From: Coffea arabica
Lineage: Eukaryota > Streptophyta > Magnoliopsida > Gentianales > Rubiaceae
Length of the DNA: 64,000 nucleotides
Reading direction: 5' to 3'
NCBI RefSeq assembly: GCF_036785885.1
Contig: NC_092329.1
Span: forward strand, 8,246,001 to 8,310,000
Positions within the stretch are counted from its first letter, which is position 1, and each line of letters begins with the position of its first letter. Shown here in pieces: positions 1 through 16,042 of the stretch. The position numbers and the translations under genes were made by a program. The notes under the pieces were generated by a model. The model had not been told where the DNA came from and searched no databases. It was given only the letters and a program-made list of their open reading frames with translations.

Positions 1-847
1 GCATTTCCAACCATTAACACAGGAACTAGGCATATGACAGCTAAACAAGTACCGTACTAGAAAACCAAAGCCCCACCCTTTTGGCATTGCCAAAAAAGGT
101 TCCCTTCTAGCAGCTACATCTGCTAAAAAGAAATGATCGAAATGAACTGGATATTGCAGATTGAAGCCAATCTAAATCGTATTAGTTTTATACTCCATTT
201 ATTGGCCCCCAGTCTAACCCGAAAATAAGCAATAGCCCGCTAAGCTACACATATTTGGGTAAATGTATAAGCGATGGCCCAGGCTAATAGTAGTTAATGC
301 ATCCGCGGCCTCAAGCAAGTGCAACAAGTCCCAAGCCACCCCCTCGTTCTAAAACCTAGTGTTCAGGTTGGCCGTGCTTGTATCAAAGTCTAAAATGAGC
401 AAAGATAAATGCCCCTATCAGTTTAAAACTGCTCTGTACTCAGCTTGTCTGCGCCTTCATCCTTGCATTATGAGGCAATAGGTCATCACGCTCGGAACGA
501 TAATCAAAGATGACCAGTTGAGAGTTTGGAAACCAGTAATTATCACCTTACTTTGTAGATTCCACCCCAATAGAAGACCCAAGAGACCACAGAAATTAGC
601 AGTAGATTTATGAGCATTGGTCAGGTTTCTCATATTAGAAGACTGCACAGGAATGAGTCCAAGACCATGATGTCAACCTGAGGCAGAGCAAGATAGACCA
701 AACTGTACCAAAAATTGTCTTGCAATAGACATATTCCATGGGGAAGAAAACCCAAGCTGCACATTACTAGAGTTACTTGGGTATAACGCAGTGCAAGAAT
801 TAACTTATGTGCTAGTTAGTGCCAGAATCGGACTAGTTAGTTTCCAA
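1..847. other. Downstream flank of the HhH gene, no gene seen
   Basis: No reading frame here looks like a protein and I recognise no RNA gene or repeat. The part next to 848 presumably holds the 3' UTR and polyadenylation site of the minus-strand gene that ends at 848. Confidence 0.4.
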
Positions 848-2640
848 TCACCGCTTTCTCTTTCTTTTGGAATTCTTGTCTAAGTCAACCTCAGCAGGCT
901 TTGATGATAAAGCTTTTGACTTGGCAGCTACAGAAGCACTCCACAAAGCCCTCTCAACATCTGATGGTGTGAATAGGTCCTCCTCGCTTGAAAGTTCCTA
1001 AGAGCAATTTTTCCATAGATTGCATCAAACAACAAAGATGCAATGTCAAACAGAAAGAGAATCCAACTCACGATAAGATAGCAGTTTGGCTAGGACCAAT
1101 AGCGCAGTTCAGTCTATATCAAGTCATTCATGTAAACATCCAAATATCAGATATCAAAGTAGCTACATCAGCATGCAAGAAGTAAATAGATGATACACCA
1201 TCCTTCATCAGGAGTTTCACCTTTCAAACAAGCCATCAAAGATGGTATCAAAACTATGACCTCTAGGCCCTAATGCAGCATTTAGGATGATCAATTCTGA
1301 AGGCTAAAAAATTTTCTGGCAATGTCTTAAGTGATTGAACCTAGTAAACATTCGAGAAGATTCAGATACCCTCTCTGCCCAGAGATCCAGGAAGAATAAA
1401 TTGAATTGAAGGGAAAGATGTTCAAGCACATAATTATATTAATAGTAATTAAACATGTAAAAGCACTAGCATTACCGTCGACATAAATCAACTAGTCAAG
1501 ATGCCAGACGGTAAGCAAGGCCTTCATATTAAAAAAACACTCCAGCACCACAAGGTGATGATTGCAAAGACAAAAAATAAACAAATAAATAAAATCATAA
1601 TTTTATGATTATATTGCACCAAATCTGAAGCACAAGCCACGGGAAGAATCAGTTCAATATGGCAATGCAGGGCAATTGGTAATGTGCATTGTGAAGTCAC
1701 ATGACCACGATGCAGCCAAGTCGAAGGAATCGCATCAATCAGCAAAAACTAACTTGTTGACGAAAATATGTTTTTCTAGAATGCAGTGAAAAACATTTTT
1801 TTAAAAAAAATAGATGCAGTAGATAAATTAATTGCAACTGAATAATTTTGAATTCTGATCATTTTCTATAACAGGATACACTTGATACCAAAAACATCCG
1901 GAAATATATTAGTTAGCTGCAAAATTCAGCTCGAAGTTGCAATAACAACAATCTCTGGTTAATAAAAATAAAACACATAGAAAAAATAAATAAATTCAAA
2001 CCAACCATTGCCTTGGCTTGTAACTTCTCCACAAAAACTAGATAACTCTTCAATGTATAGTCCTTCGTGTTACCAATTGCTGCTTCCATCGCCTAATTCA
2101 ACCACATTCGCAGCCACCCAAAAAACAATAATTAATTAATTTACATAAAATGTCTCCTTTAATTATTATTATTATTTTCAAGAAAAATAATTCCACAAAT
2201 TCTCTGAATTTTTGTACCTCGTCGGACATGAATGGAGTAATATGAGGAGCATAGGCAGCGAGAATAGCGGAGGCAGTGGCGGGGCCCACGCCTTTCAAGA
2301 CGGTGAGCTCCTTAACAGCTTTAGAAACGTCCGGCAACGACTCGAACGCTTTTCGCGAGGCTGATTTGACAACGTCGTCGTTCAGCGAAGAAACGAAGTC
2401 CAGCAGCCTGGGCCTCCATTTGCCCCTGCTCAGCTTCCACTGCATTAATTTTGAGAGTTCATCAGTCGTTATATATGGAGTAGGGTTCCTCTGCTTTACC
2501 AGTACCGGAAGCTCGTTCCTGTAGAAATCGTCGAGGGAAATAAGGTTTGGTTTGTTTAAGGATTCGATGCTGGACTTGTAGGACGACAGAGCCGCCTTCC
2601 ATGAGCTTATGTCCGAGCATTTCAACTCCATGGCTGCCAT
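848..2640 (-). CDS. Uncharacterised helix-hairpin-helix (HhH) protein, 3 exons, 219 aa
   Basis: Exons on the minus strand are 2640-2218, 2092-2006 and 997-848, all phase 0 with GT donors and AG acceptors (introns of 125 and 1008 bp). The ATG at 2640 is chosen because the codon before it is GTG. Residues 112-132 contain an HhH-type motif, LKGVGPATASAILAAYAP, of the kind used for sequence-independent DNA backbone contact in DNA glycosylases and related repair proteins. The last exon (residues 171-219) is acidic, then ends in the basic cluster KRKRKR (214-219), a likely nuclear localisation signal. I see no glycosylase catalytic Asp/Lys region of the HhH-GPD type, so an enzymatic role is not supported. 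A nuclear DNA-binding role is inferred from the motif and the basic tail only. I do not recognise a named family. The 1008-bp intron could hide another in-phase exon, but none is obvious. Confidence 0.8.
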
Positions 2641-3602
2641 CACTCTGCAACCTTTTTTCTTTTTTTTTTTTACGCCATTTCAATTCACAGTTTTTGACTG
2701 TATTCCTTGTTTGAAAGCGTCCGGGCAGAGTCAAAGACCAGAGGTAACGTCCTAACGGCGTCGTTTGATTTCGAACAATGACTTTTTCTTACGTCCAAAG
2801 TTTGGATCCAGTGGCGCGGAGGGAAAATAAGAATTCCTTATTCAGCGGGCTTTTGGAATAGTTTGGATCGAAGCCCATAAAACTTAATGGGCTTTCCCTT
2901 TCAACAGCTACATTTGATCAAAGCCCATAGTATTTAAACTCTTGTCTTTTATTAAAATTATACGCGCATAGTATTTCACTCGACGTTCTGTCAATTGGAT
3001 TGTAAAATTCCCAAGTATTATTCATTAGATTTTCCATTTCCTACGTTTTATTCGTTCGCCAAGTATTATTCTTTTTCATATAGCATACAGCATCGAAAGT
3101 CTGTCTGTGTGAGCAAAGTTCAAGATTGTCCCGTGATTTTATGATGATTTTAACATAGATCGCCTAAAATCCAACAATTTTCACTACTACTGGCTCAAAT
3201 TTGTAATTAAGTTGTTAGTCATAGTTGTACTTCATTTGTTTTTTTTTTTTTTGTACGAAAAAGTTTGGATGGATTCGACTCTGATCATCACTACAGGTCA
3301 AGACATGCTTCCAGGATCATAGATCACTTATAGATATTCTTACAAATCGTCCACCAATACAACCATTACATCGATGATGGAATTCGAACACGCGACTTTT
3401 TTGTAAGAAAATAATCTGTTCTTTTCAACCGAGCCAATTTGTGTTCGCGTACTCCATTGGTTATTTTGCTGCAGTAACATACATAAAATCCAAAGAATTT
3501 TGCTGCAACAACAGCTGAGTCCCAAGTCCCAACTCAACTATTCACCCATTAATTGCATCGTTGGAATACAATTTATTAGTTCTGTAATTTCTAAAATGGA
3601 TT
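2641..3602. other. Intergenic, upstream of the HhH gene
   Basis: Holds the promoter and 5' UTR of the minus-strand gene starting at 2640. I see no clear TATA box. A poly-T run lies near 3240-3253. No coding exon can be supported. Confidence 0.35.
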
Positions 3603-3613
3603 AGATTAAATAT

Positions 3614-3705
3614 GTCCCTCGGGGGACATTCGATAAAATTGGAACGAAACAGACAAGATCAGCAAGGCCCCCCTGCACAAGGATGATATGCACAAATCGA
3701 AGATC
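3614..3705 (+). pseudogene. U6 spliceosomal snRNA retrocopy (pseudogene)
   Basis: The sequence follows plant U6 snRNA from its 5' end: GTCCCTC/GGGGGACAT, then GATAAAATTGGAACGA, a diverged ACAGAGA-box region (ACAGACAAGATCAGCA), the GGCCCCCCTGCACAAGGATGA stretch, and GCACAAATCGA. The 3' end is lost after AAATCGA and there is no T-run terminator directly behind it. A 12-bp direct repeat, AGATTAAATATG, flanks it (3603-3614 and 3706-3717), as expected of a target-site duplication from LINE-type retroposition. No upstream sequence element typical of plant U6 promoters is seen. Substitutions in the ACAGAGA box argue against function. Confidence 0.85.
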
Positions 3706-4022
3706 AGATTAAATATGCATTTTTCAGAAGAACAACAAACAAGCTTGCATATAGAAACTTCGCAGTACAGGTTGTCCCTGTGTCGAATCTTTTCATGGAA
3801 TTATGTGAGAGGTACCAGTTATTGTCTTCGACTTTTAAGCTTATCCAGGTCTATTACGCGACATAAAAGTCATCACTTGTGGTACAATATCTTATTTAGA
3901 CAGTAAATTTTGTTAGTCAACGTGATGAATCTCATGCAAAACCCTGTCCAACCTAGAGATGCAACTGGATATGTGAGTATATTGTATGTATGTGTGATTG
4001 TGTTCTTAAGTTAAGATTGGGT

Positions 4023-5128
4023 TATACCTGGCAATTATGCCCAACAACCCAACAACCCACCCAACCCACCTACTAATTTCAGAAGTTGGATTGGGTAATT
4101 TGGGTGTTGGGTCAATTTTGGGTTGGGTAATAAAAACCCAAATATATTTTGGGCGGATTGGGTATTTGTGTTGGGTACCCATTACCCAACTTCCACTTTT
4201 ATTTGACAGAGATGTAAAACTTGTTCTTATACTATTGTCTTCTCTAGTTTGTGCAAATTATAAATATTACTACCCAGATTTATGGTTAGCATCAAATTTG
4301 ACTCTCCAGCGGATTAAAGTTTTTCTTGAATAAGAGAAGAATAATTTAAGTCTTGGCATTCTTCGTTAAAACTTTTAGTAGAATTATATTTCATGTTACA
4401 CTGTGAATTAAGTGACACCCATAATAAGGATCATAGGAATGGCCAACTAATCGTGAAGGATATATGGCGTAATATGGAGTATAACACAAAAATATTGAAC
4501 GGAGGATCAAATGCCAAATTCTACTCATGATATATTCAAAATAAATTTCAGATGCAAATTCGGAAGTTATCTTTTAGGATGCAACATGATTCATTTTGTG
4601 TTTATTTCTAATTTCTAATTTCTCTATTTTACAACGGCTCAGATGTGTTATCATGCATGATTCTTTTGTGTTTATTTTTTGGGTCAAAATTTCAGTTTAT
4701 AACTTTCTTTAAAGTATGATTGGATCTAAGTAATTTAAACAGTTAGTATGTGTGTGTATTTGTAAAAGTATATTAATATGTATTTTAGTGTGTTTGTATG
4801 TGTAAAAATAACGTATTTCAAAAGAACTTAAAAAGTGAGTGTGTGTTTGTATCTGTGAGTGTTTTAGTGTGTGAAAATATATCTATCTATGTGAAAATGT
4901 ATTTATGTGTGTGAATTTTTTTTTTTGTATGTGAAAATATATTTGAGAGAGTTTATGTATCAAAATCTATTATTTTATATATTGGGTCATCGGTTTGAGA
5001 TAACCCAATATGACCCAACCCAAAATTAACCCAACCTAATATTGGGCGGATTGGGTGTAATCCATTTAAATGAAAATCCAACATCAACCCGACCAAAACC
5101 CGCCTAACCCACTCAATTGCCAGGTATA
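4023..5128. mobile_element. Non-autonomous hAT-like element with CCCAACC subterminal repeats
   Basis: The terminal inverted repeats are TATACCTGGCAATT (4023-4036) and AATTGCCAGGTATA (5115-5128). They are flanked by an 8-bp near-duplication, GATTGGGT (4015-4022) and GGTTGGGT (5129-5136), matching in 7 of 8 positions, the length hAT transposases make. Both subterminal regions are packed with CCCAACC/GGTTGGG units in opposite orientation (about 4040-4190 and 4980-5110), as is common in plant hAT elements. The core has no transposase ORF and includes a TGTGTG/TATGTG-rich stretch (about 4740-4960). Confidence 0.65.
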
Positions 5129-5136
5129 GGTTGGGT

Positions 5137-8100
5137 ACATTGGTTAAGGATAACCCAACCATAAGATTCCTTTCATCGCGAAACCATCATTAATATACAA
5201 CCAAGAACAAAGATACACGGTATCCTTTTTTTTTTTTTTTTTGAGAAAATGCCAATTTATGGGAAGATACTAATCAGTTACAAAAATAGATAATAACATA
5301 ATCAATCATGCATGTCGGTCACCTCACTGCTCCGAAGAGCAAAATATTACCCGATTAACATTTTTTTCCTTCACATAAAATTAATTCAATCATGGCCAAA
5401 GACGTCATATCAATAAAGGATATATTAACGGTCTTATTGTACAAGGAATGAACTAGGATTCAAAAGCAGGAACGGTTGTCAGTTACAATTGTTCCCAACA
5501 ATTCATTAGCTCCAATTTACCAACAAGGCAAAATTTGAATTATAAAGATCAGAATACGTAAAAATATATGAATCGTTTACACTGAATTATAACTTGTTGA
5601 AGTGTTCTTATACTACTGTTACAAAATGATTACATTAGTAACATTTCCTGTCTGTATCCTAAATGAGCTCTATTTATAGGGCCATTACATTTTTTTTTTT
5701 TGACATACTATATGTTACTCTGCAGGGAAGGGGGAACTCGATTGACTTGTATAAGGAGGGGGGGGGGGTGTGCAAGGGACTTGAGGGTGGGCAGGCATGC
5801 TCATGTAAACTAAAGGGGTGTTTTGATACACTCTTCGATTTTTTGAACGGTAAGATGTGAAGTTTGAATATCTGACCTCCTTACATGGATGAGGGGCAGG
5901 AGCGGTCATCAGATGGACCGCTCCTGAACTATTCACGGTCAAGATTTGATCAAAAAAAATTATACGTATCCAAATCACTTCTTATACCTCTTTTTTAATA
6001 ACGTGTATGGGACTCACAAAAGTTTGCACCTGCAACCGCTCCTGCCCGTGGTCGTAATACGGAGAGAACTAGAGAATCTCTGTGCGCCTTCAACTGCGGT
6101 GTTGCAGAGTGTCATTAATGAACAATGATGCATGCAATAGCCTGTTGTTACGACTTGGAGGGGACTTAATGGAGACAATGCTAATTGGCAACTTCTAGTG
6201 CTGTCCAAAATAGTCTCAAGTGAGTTGATCACTAGTCGAATCAACTAGTTAAAACGTATATACTATAAGATCTAAAGGGCGTATAGTGATGTACTCTTTT
6301 GATCTAAACGTGAAAATCACTCATTTTAGTTCTCTTGACTCAATTGTTAGGTCCTCCCCTAAATAAATTGAAGTGGAGTGGGAGTAAGAGTAATATAGCA
6401 TTTTGTACACTCATATCAGTTATATGGTCTCCCTTTAATATAGCATTTTAGGTTCACCTAAAATAATGTCATAACAATAATCAAATGAATGAACTTTTGT
6501 CCTCTGGAAATATTTTTGTCATATCCAGACACATTTCTCTATTCCTAAAGATATCTGATAATCATTTATTTAATGTTATAATTAGAATGCCAATCACAAT
6601 ACTGATATGCTTCTGAAAATGTTTGTGGCCAATGAAATACTTATACAATATCTTTAGATAACCAAAAAAAAAAAAAAAAAAAAAAACAACATTGTTGCAC
6701 CACACCGTCTTCTTCGTCTACCAACCATATGTTATTCAAATTAAACTGTACCAACAACCAAGTGAAAGTCTTTTGTTTTTTCTTTTGGTTTCTGTGGCTG
6801 AAGAAAGGGAGCTTTTCTCGATCGGAGCGACATTGTGGAGTCCATGTGCACCAGATATGGAACAGGGTAGACCACCTAGCTAATACCTGAAACTCTCATT
6901 CCCTCTTCTTCTTCTTGATAGCTGATAGTACTAGTTGTCATTTCTCGATCAACAATGAAATTCACTTTATGGGAAAATCGTTTAAAGTAGATTTGAGGAT
7001 CCCTCACGTTCATTCAGTTCGTGAATCGTGAGATGTCCAAATTAACTCTGAAATCGAATTTGGCATCATTCTTTCAGTGTCCTTATCTTGAGCAGAGTAG
7101 ACTAGACAATATATGATTATGCACGAGTCATCAAAACTATTGCGGGTAAATTGATGGCTATGTAATTTTCAGCAAGAAAGGTGTAATTTACTTTGACTGT
7201 CAGCATCAATTGGGGTTACAATTGTCATTCAAATTCGCCATGCAAAATGTGAATCACGTTTTTATAAAGCTTCTTTTTTTTTTTGTTGTCAATCGTATTT
7301 ATCTACTCTACACCTACTCCTAATCGATTTTAAGGGAAGGGTCCAACTAACCGTACGGAGGAATCGACGGGAATTGAATCACCATCGGATCAGGCGAAAG
7401 TACTACACACTTGTATGAATTTAAGCCATCTAAGTGGCAAAACACATACTGTGGCAAGTGATAGGAGATAAGATTTAAATTCTTAATCTTCCATCATACT
7501 AAATCTTAAAGACTTTGGTGGTGACCAACAGCCATTACGTGTTTATATAAAGCTTCTACGTACGCATGACAATTATTGGATTGAACGTTGCAAGGGAATT
7601 GTATGTACGCACGTAACAAGTCACAACTACGTGCATGCCTCAAAACGAAGAAACGACATCAGAGTTTCATGGACCCAAAAAATTCCCGCAAGAAGTCTCT
7701 TTCTCCTGTGATAGCTTTTTTATTTGGAAAATGGCACTTTTTAATGATTAAATATCGCATTCTTTGTTGAAATTGTTGCCGGGCCTCTCGAAAGATAGAA
7801 CAGTCGGGTTTTATCTAAATAAAATAGAAAAAGTGGGGAAGAAGAGAAGAGGAGAACAAATGCAACGAAATTGGCGCCGGACCTTGAGTCGAATTGATTA
7901 GGCCATGTGCAACCAACGTCCATCAATGATGGTGGCATACAACCAAAACGACTCCTGCTAGATAGCCGCCCCCTTCTCTCGGACCAAAGAAGGTTTGAAG
8001 ACGCTCGACCAACGGGAGAGGAATGAAAGGAACGGTTTTTTTCTTTTTCTTTTTCTTTTTCACATGAGTATAAAGCAAGTTATTATTAGTCAAGAAATAT

Positions 8101-10300
8101 TTGTTGATACGTCGTTTTGCAAAATTTCGTAGGCTAGTATCTAATCTAGCTACAAGCTAGTAATATTTAAACCCATTTTTCCATTCCGTCCCCTCTCCAT
8201 TTTCAGATGAATAGTCCTATCCGACATGCGTACGTGAAAAAGTAAAGTTAATACACTCAAATCGTACGTTATGGGGTCGAGTTCGTACATGGTTGTAATG
8301 GGCTAATTAATCTCAAATTAATTCTGATTTTTGTAAGAGCTGATTTCGAAAAGAAAAGCAAATATCTTTGAACTTATGGTTTTGGTTCCCTTTTTCTAAG
8401 TTTATAAAAAAAAAAGTCAAAATATTAAATGAAAAACAGTTGAGACTATCACATAGAAATGTTTTAAAAATTAATTAGAAGTTAAAACTAATTCTTAAAA
8501 GGAAAAATGAGTGGAGAACAAAACTAATCTCACCTTTAGAATTGACTATAAGCGCGAAAAAGAAACATAATACATCTTCTGATCCACGTCCCTCAAATGA
8601 CCATCCCGCTTCCCATATGCTCCTTGCATGCTGCAGAAAAGGTCCGGTAGTTGGATATTTCTTTCTCGTCAATTGACTATATATTTTGCTGCTGTCCTAA
8701 ATTTCTTAATTAAATGAATCGGGAGCAGTTATTGGGTGGCTTTTGTCAACCAATGAATTTGTAGTTGATGAAGTAAAGTTCAAGCGCAAGAATAGTAGGG
8801 ACAACCCATAATATTAATATTATGGGGTTGGCATTTTTCCAGGGCTGCTCGATCAACTACTTAACCCTAGATTTTGGTTAAATGTAGAAAATGTTTGACA
8901 TTATTTTCGTGTTTGCAGATTCAAGAAAGTCTTCAATATTAGTAGTGTTTTTTTGTACTTTAATTTGGTTAAGCCTAAATTAATAGGAGAACTAGGAAAC
9001 AAGAATTAATGCATATATAATAGGGTCTTATTTCGAGTATTTACAGACATATCGGTGCATAATGTTTCTAGTGACCGTAGATCTCTTGTTCCATTGTCAT
9101 TCCTAACTTGATGCATGGAAGGGCTCTAAGAGACTCTCTGACTACTTAGATTAAACTTCAGCGGTTGCCTTCTCCAAATGTGTTGAACTATTGAGACCAA
9201 AAAAAAAGTATAATAGGACCGAGTGATTTAGATAGAAAATTATTTGGAATAGTTTTTTGAAAAAATAATGTAAAACATTTTTAATGTGATTATTTGGAAT
9301 AGTTTAAATTGTATGCAACCAATTGAATCTCTAATAGTAATTATGATGCAAATTTTGTTATACAAAAATAAAAGTAATTAATTCTATGAGATATATCAAA
9401 TATTAATATTTATAATATTCTACAATAGCAATTTATTTTATAGATAAATAGTAAATTAATATTCAGAAATTTGTAAAATAGCAATTTATTTATTCTACAG
9501 TGGTAAATTAATATTCAAAAATCGATTGGCTGTGATAGCACTATTTGAAATTTGTACAGATAAATAATCAAGTGATTTAACTAGTATCTTTATAACAAAA
9601 ACATCTTTTACTAAATCACTTCCTTTCATATTCATCCACCACCACTTGCCAGTCACCTCGTCATCAGTACTTTATTCGATTCGAAGTATTTTTAAATTTT
9701 TTAAAACTTATGAGTGTTTTAGAGTGTCACTGTAAATGATATTTTAAATTAAATTTATTTTTCTAAAACAGACCATCTAGATAGTATTATAATCGTAAGC
9801 TTTATTTGTGCACGATAATTCAAGAGAAATTGGACGAAACTCGATTGAACTTGGTCCCCTTCCTCCGATTAATCTCCATGTTTAGACATGAATGAAGATC
9901 ATCAATTTGATTGCGCACGAATGGTTTCCATCATCTACAAAAGTGTTTTACTTTCTTTTTTTCAGATAATTGGTGACACTTGCGGTCGAGGAAGGAACGA
10001 CAGAAGCAGCTGTGGCTTTACACGCTTTGGCGCTGTCGAGCACTCATTATTGTATTACCGTTCCACGAGGCCAATAAAAGCGTTTGACTGGGACCAAATA
10101 CGCTTTTAACGGCTCTTTCGTTATTTTATGCCTTTCTGAGCCACGAATACAGAAAGTTCCAAAACCAAATCAACGAAAGTTACGTATTCTCTTAAAGATT
10201 ACTCATCCTTAACTAAAATTTTTTTATCTTTTTATCGTCACATAACGTACAACACAATACACCCAAAGAGCACCCAACACTTTTAACTCTTACATTTTTT
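5137..10300. other. Long intergenic stretch, no gene seen
   Basis: Long homopolymer runs (for example T at 5227-5242 and A at 6663-6686), a G-run near 5759-5768, a perfect 11-bp hairpin at 5897-5926 (listed separately) and AT-rich tracts around 9230-9560. Short open frames are neither conserved-looking nor linked by splice sites. Repeats of the type ATTATTTGGAATAGTTT at 9238-9304 look like remnants of small transposons. Confidence 0.4.
5897..5926. repeat. Perfect 11-bp inverted repeat (hairpin)
   Basis: CAGGAGCGGTC (5897-5907) and GACCGCTCCTG (5916-5926) are exact reverse complements with an 8-nt loop. A related CCGCTCCTGCC string recurs near 6038. It could be the subterminal hairpin of a small transposon; I could not find the ends of an element. 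Confidence 0.5.
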
Positions 10301-10318
10301 AGCTTGACATCATACGAT

Positions 10319-10698
10319 TAGAGCTGTTAAATGGAACGAACAACTCGAAAGCTCGATTGAGCTCGACTCGATAAGGCTTGACCTCAACTCGTTAATTGTG
10401 GTAAACGAGTCGAACTCAAACTCGAGATATACTCGTTTAATTAACAAGTCGAGTAAGCTCGACTCGTTTGTTATATGAGTAGCTCGATTATGCTCGATAA
10501 CTAAGGATATATATATCATTTCACAATTCAAAAGTATAAAATTTAAAAATTTTAGGTTTTTATTGGGGTTAATTTGCACGAGCTAATGCAAACTCGGCTC
10601 GTTTGTGATAAACGAATCGAACTCGAGCTTCCATTTGGCTAGTCGAGTCCGAACACATTTCAAAGCTTGTCCGTCGAGTGAACTCGGCAGCTGTGGCT
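10319..10698. mobile_element. Probable hAT-like repeat rich in ACTCG/CGAGT units
   Basis: The stretch is packed with ACTCGA, GAGCTCG and CGAGT units in both orientations, starts with TAGAGCTGTTAAATG and ends with ...AACTCGGCAGCTGTG, which read as imperfect inverted ends. This layout is typical of short non-autonomous hAT elements. No clean 8-bp target duplication was found, so the ends are approximate. Confidence 0.4.
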
Positions 10699-10716
10699 TT
10701 ACACTATGAGTATATT

Positions 10717-10883
10717 ATATACAATAACAGAAAAAAAAAACTCGTGTCACGAGTAAATATTTAAAGTTTATACGTGATTATATATTACAAATTAATCATT
10801 CTTACATTATTACCATGTTGTATACAATAACAAAAATAGACTCGTGTCACGAATAAATATTTGGAGTTTATATGTGATTACAT
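10717..10883. repeat. Tandem duplication, about 100-bp period
   Basis: Two copies (about 10717-10782 and 10819-10883) share TATACAATAACA, CTCGTGTCACGA and GTTTATA-GTGATTA in the same order. CTCGTGTCACGA begins at 10741 and 10841. Confidence 0.6.
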
Positions 10884-12170
10884 GGTTTGCTTATATGTGA
10901 ATGCCTTTATATCTTCAATACCCTTCTAAGTTCTAACTTGATTTCATCTCCATACCACGAAATTTTAAATGGAAAAATGAGTGCAAAACAATTGTTGCAA
11001 TTCAACCCATTCAGGCAACCAACTCCATCTAGAGGAGTTGGCTATCACATTAATTGTGAGGTGGGAGGTTAAGAATTCAAACATTGCATCCCATCAACGT
11101 GTCTCTATATTAGAATTGTTCTAAATTTATACAGATGTGTGATGCATTCGATCTGATTTGATGATAGTTCAGTCCCTATTAGGTTCCCCTGATTCATGTT
11201 AGGCTAAATGTACTGTTACCCAAAAAAAACATTTAGACACATGGTAGATTTATGAAAGCACCGACGTGTTTTATAATTACTGGACAGAGGATTCTAAGTG
11301 CATTTGACTCCCTGTCAAATTGAGATTTAGTTTACTACTGTTAACATCGATTAATCATTTTGTGCATGCCTGTCACGCTTTCCCCAACCCCACCAAAAAG
11401 CAGAAGCCGAGAGGGAAAAAATGCTTCAAATTTTTGTATTTTCACGATTGATTGGTCGTAATCACTTTCTTAAAATTTCAACAACTTTTCCATTTTATAT
11501 GAATGATTAAAGCTACCTTTATATTTGAATAATCGATAAAAGCATATATATATATATATATAGGTATTGTACCCTTGCACTTTCATTCGGACATGAGTGG
11601 CATATATCCGTATTTATGATTGAGCCTTAAATTTCAGCTTTGTACATGTTCTGTTCTCGTTTGTTGTAAATTTGTAAAAGTTAATTACTGAGAATAATTA
11701 AAATCAGCTAAGGTTGTTCTCGAGTAAATTCTAGATTTTATTATTTTGTCATTAGAAAATCTAAAACTTAAATGAATAAATATACAAGAAAAATCAAGTA
11801 AGTATCCAAAATAAGTATCTAAAATTAGGTGAAACAATCGCACGGGAACAGATCAATAAAAAAATTGTAATAGCTCACGTAAAATCTACGTTTCAACCAA
11901 CGCGAAAGTATGAATTTCCTTAAGAGGAATGGCACATCTTTTTTTTCTCTCTCAACCCCTTCTCATCTTCAATTGTTAGATTCAAGATTCGAATTCTAAA
12001 TTTAACAGTGGAAGGGAATGGCACGATTTTAAATCTCTTGTGGATCAAGAACAAGATATTTGCACGGCAAAGGAAATTTTTTTTTTTTTGCCGTTATTTA
12101 ATTTGAACCACACTAAGAAGAGAGAGAGTGACGAAGAAATTGAAGTGTGTGGTACGTTGGAGTTGGGCCC
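10884..12170. other. Intergenic, upstream of squalene epoxidase
   Basis: AT-rich with a short TA repeat near 11545-11562. No exon, RNA gene or transposon end is clear. The distal promoter of the squalene epoxidase gene presumably lies here. Confidence 0.35.
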
Positions 12171-12178
12171 TATAAAAA
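12171..12178 (+). promoter_or_regulatory. TATA box of squalene epoxidase gene
   Basis: TATAAAAA follows the GC-rich GGGCCC and lies 377 bp before the ATG at 12548. Transcription would start near 12200, giving a leader of about 340 nt that contains GAGAGA tracts. Confidence 0.5.
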
Positions 12179-12547
12179 GAGTGGGGGAGCAGCGTAAATC
12201 CTGAAATGTCTCCGGGACACAACTCAGCACCCTCACACAGTCACACACACTTGGCGCTTGGCTGCATTGTTCCCACATATCCCCAAAATCGCCAGCGAAG
12301 CATTTAGTGGAGAATATATTCCGGAGAAAACACATTTAAACGATCAAATAAAAAAATAAAAAAAAATACAAAAAGATACAAAAATAAAAGCCAAGCACCG
12401 TTGCTTTCTCTCCATTAGGGAGAGAGAGAACAGAAAGCAAGCGAACAAGAAAGGGAGAGTAGGCCGCGGAGGAGGCTGAGGATTGTAACAAAAGGAGCAG
12501 AGACGCCGTTTTGATTCAACGTCGTCGGCGGCATTGTTGTAATTCTC

Positions 12548-16042
<3,495 letters not shown>

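Noticed and set aside
3300-3545. Stretch with GGAATTCGAACACGCGAC, reminiscent of a tRNA or SINE B box
   Set aside because: No cloverleaf can be drawn and no A box lies at the right distance. It may be the remnant of a dispersed repeat, but I cannot support a tRNA or SINE.
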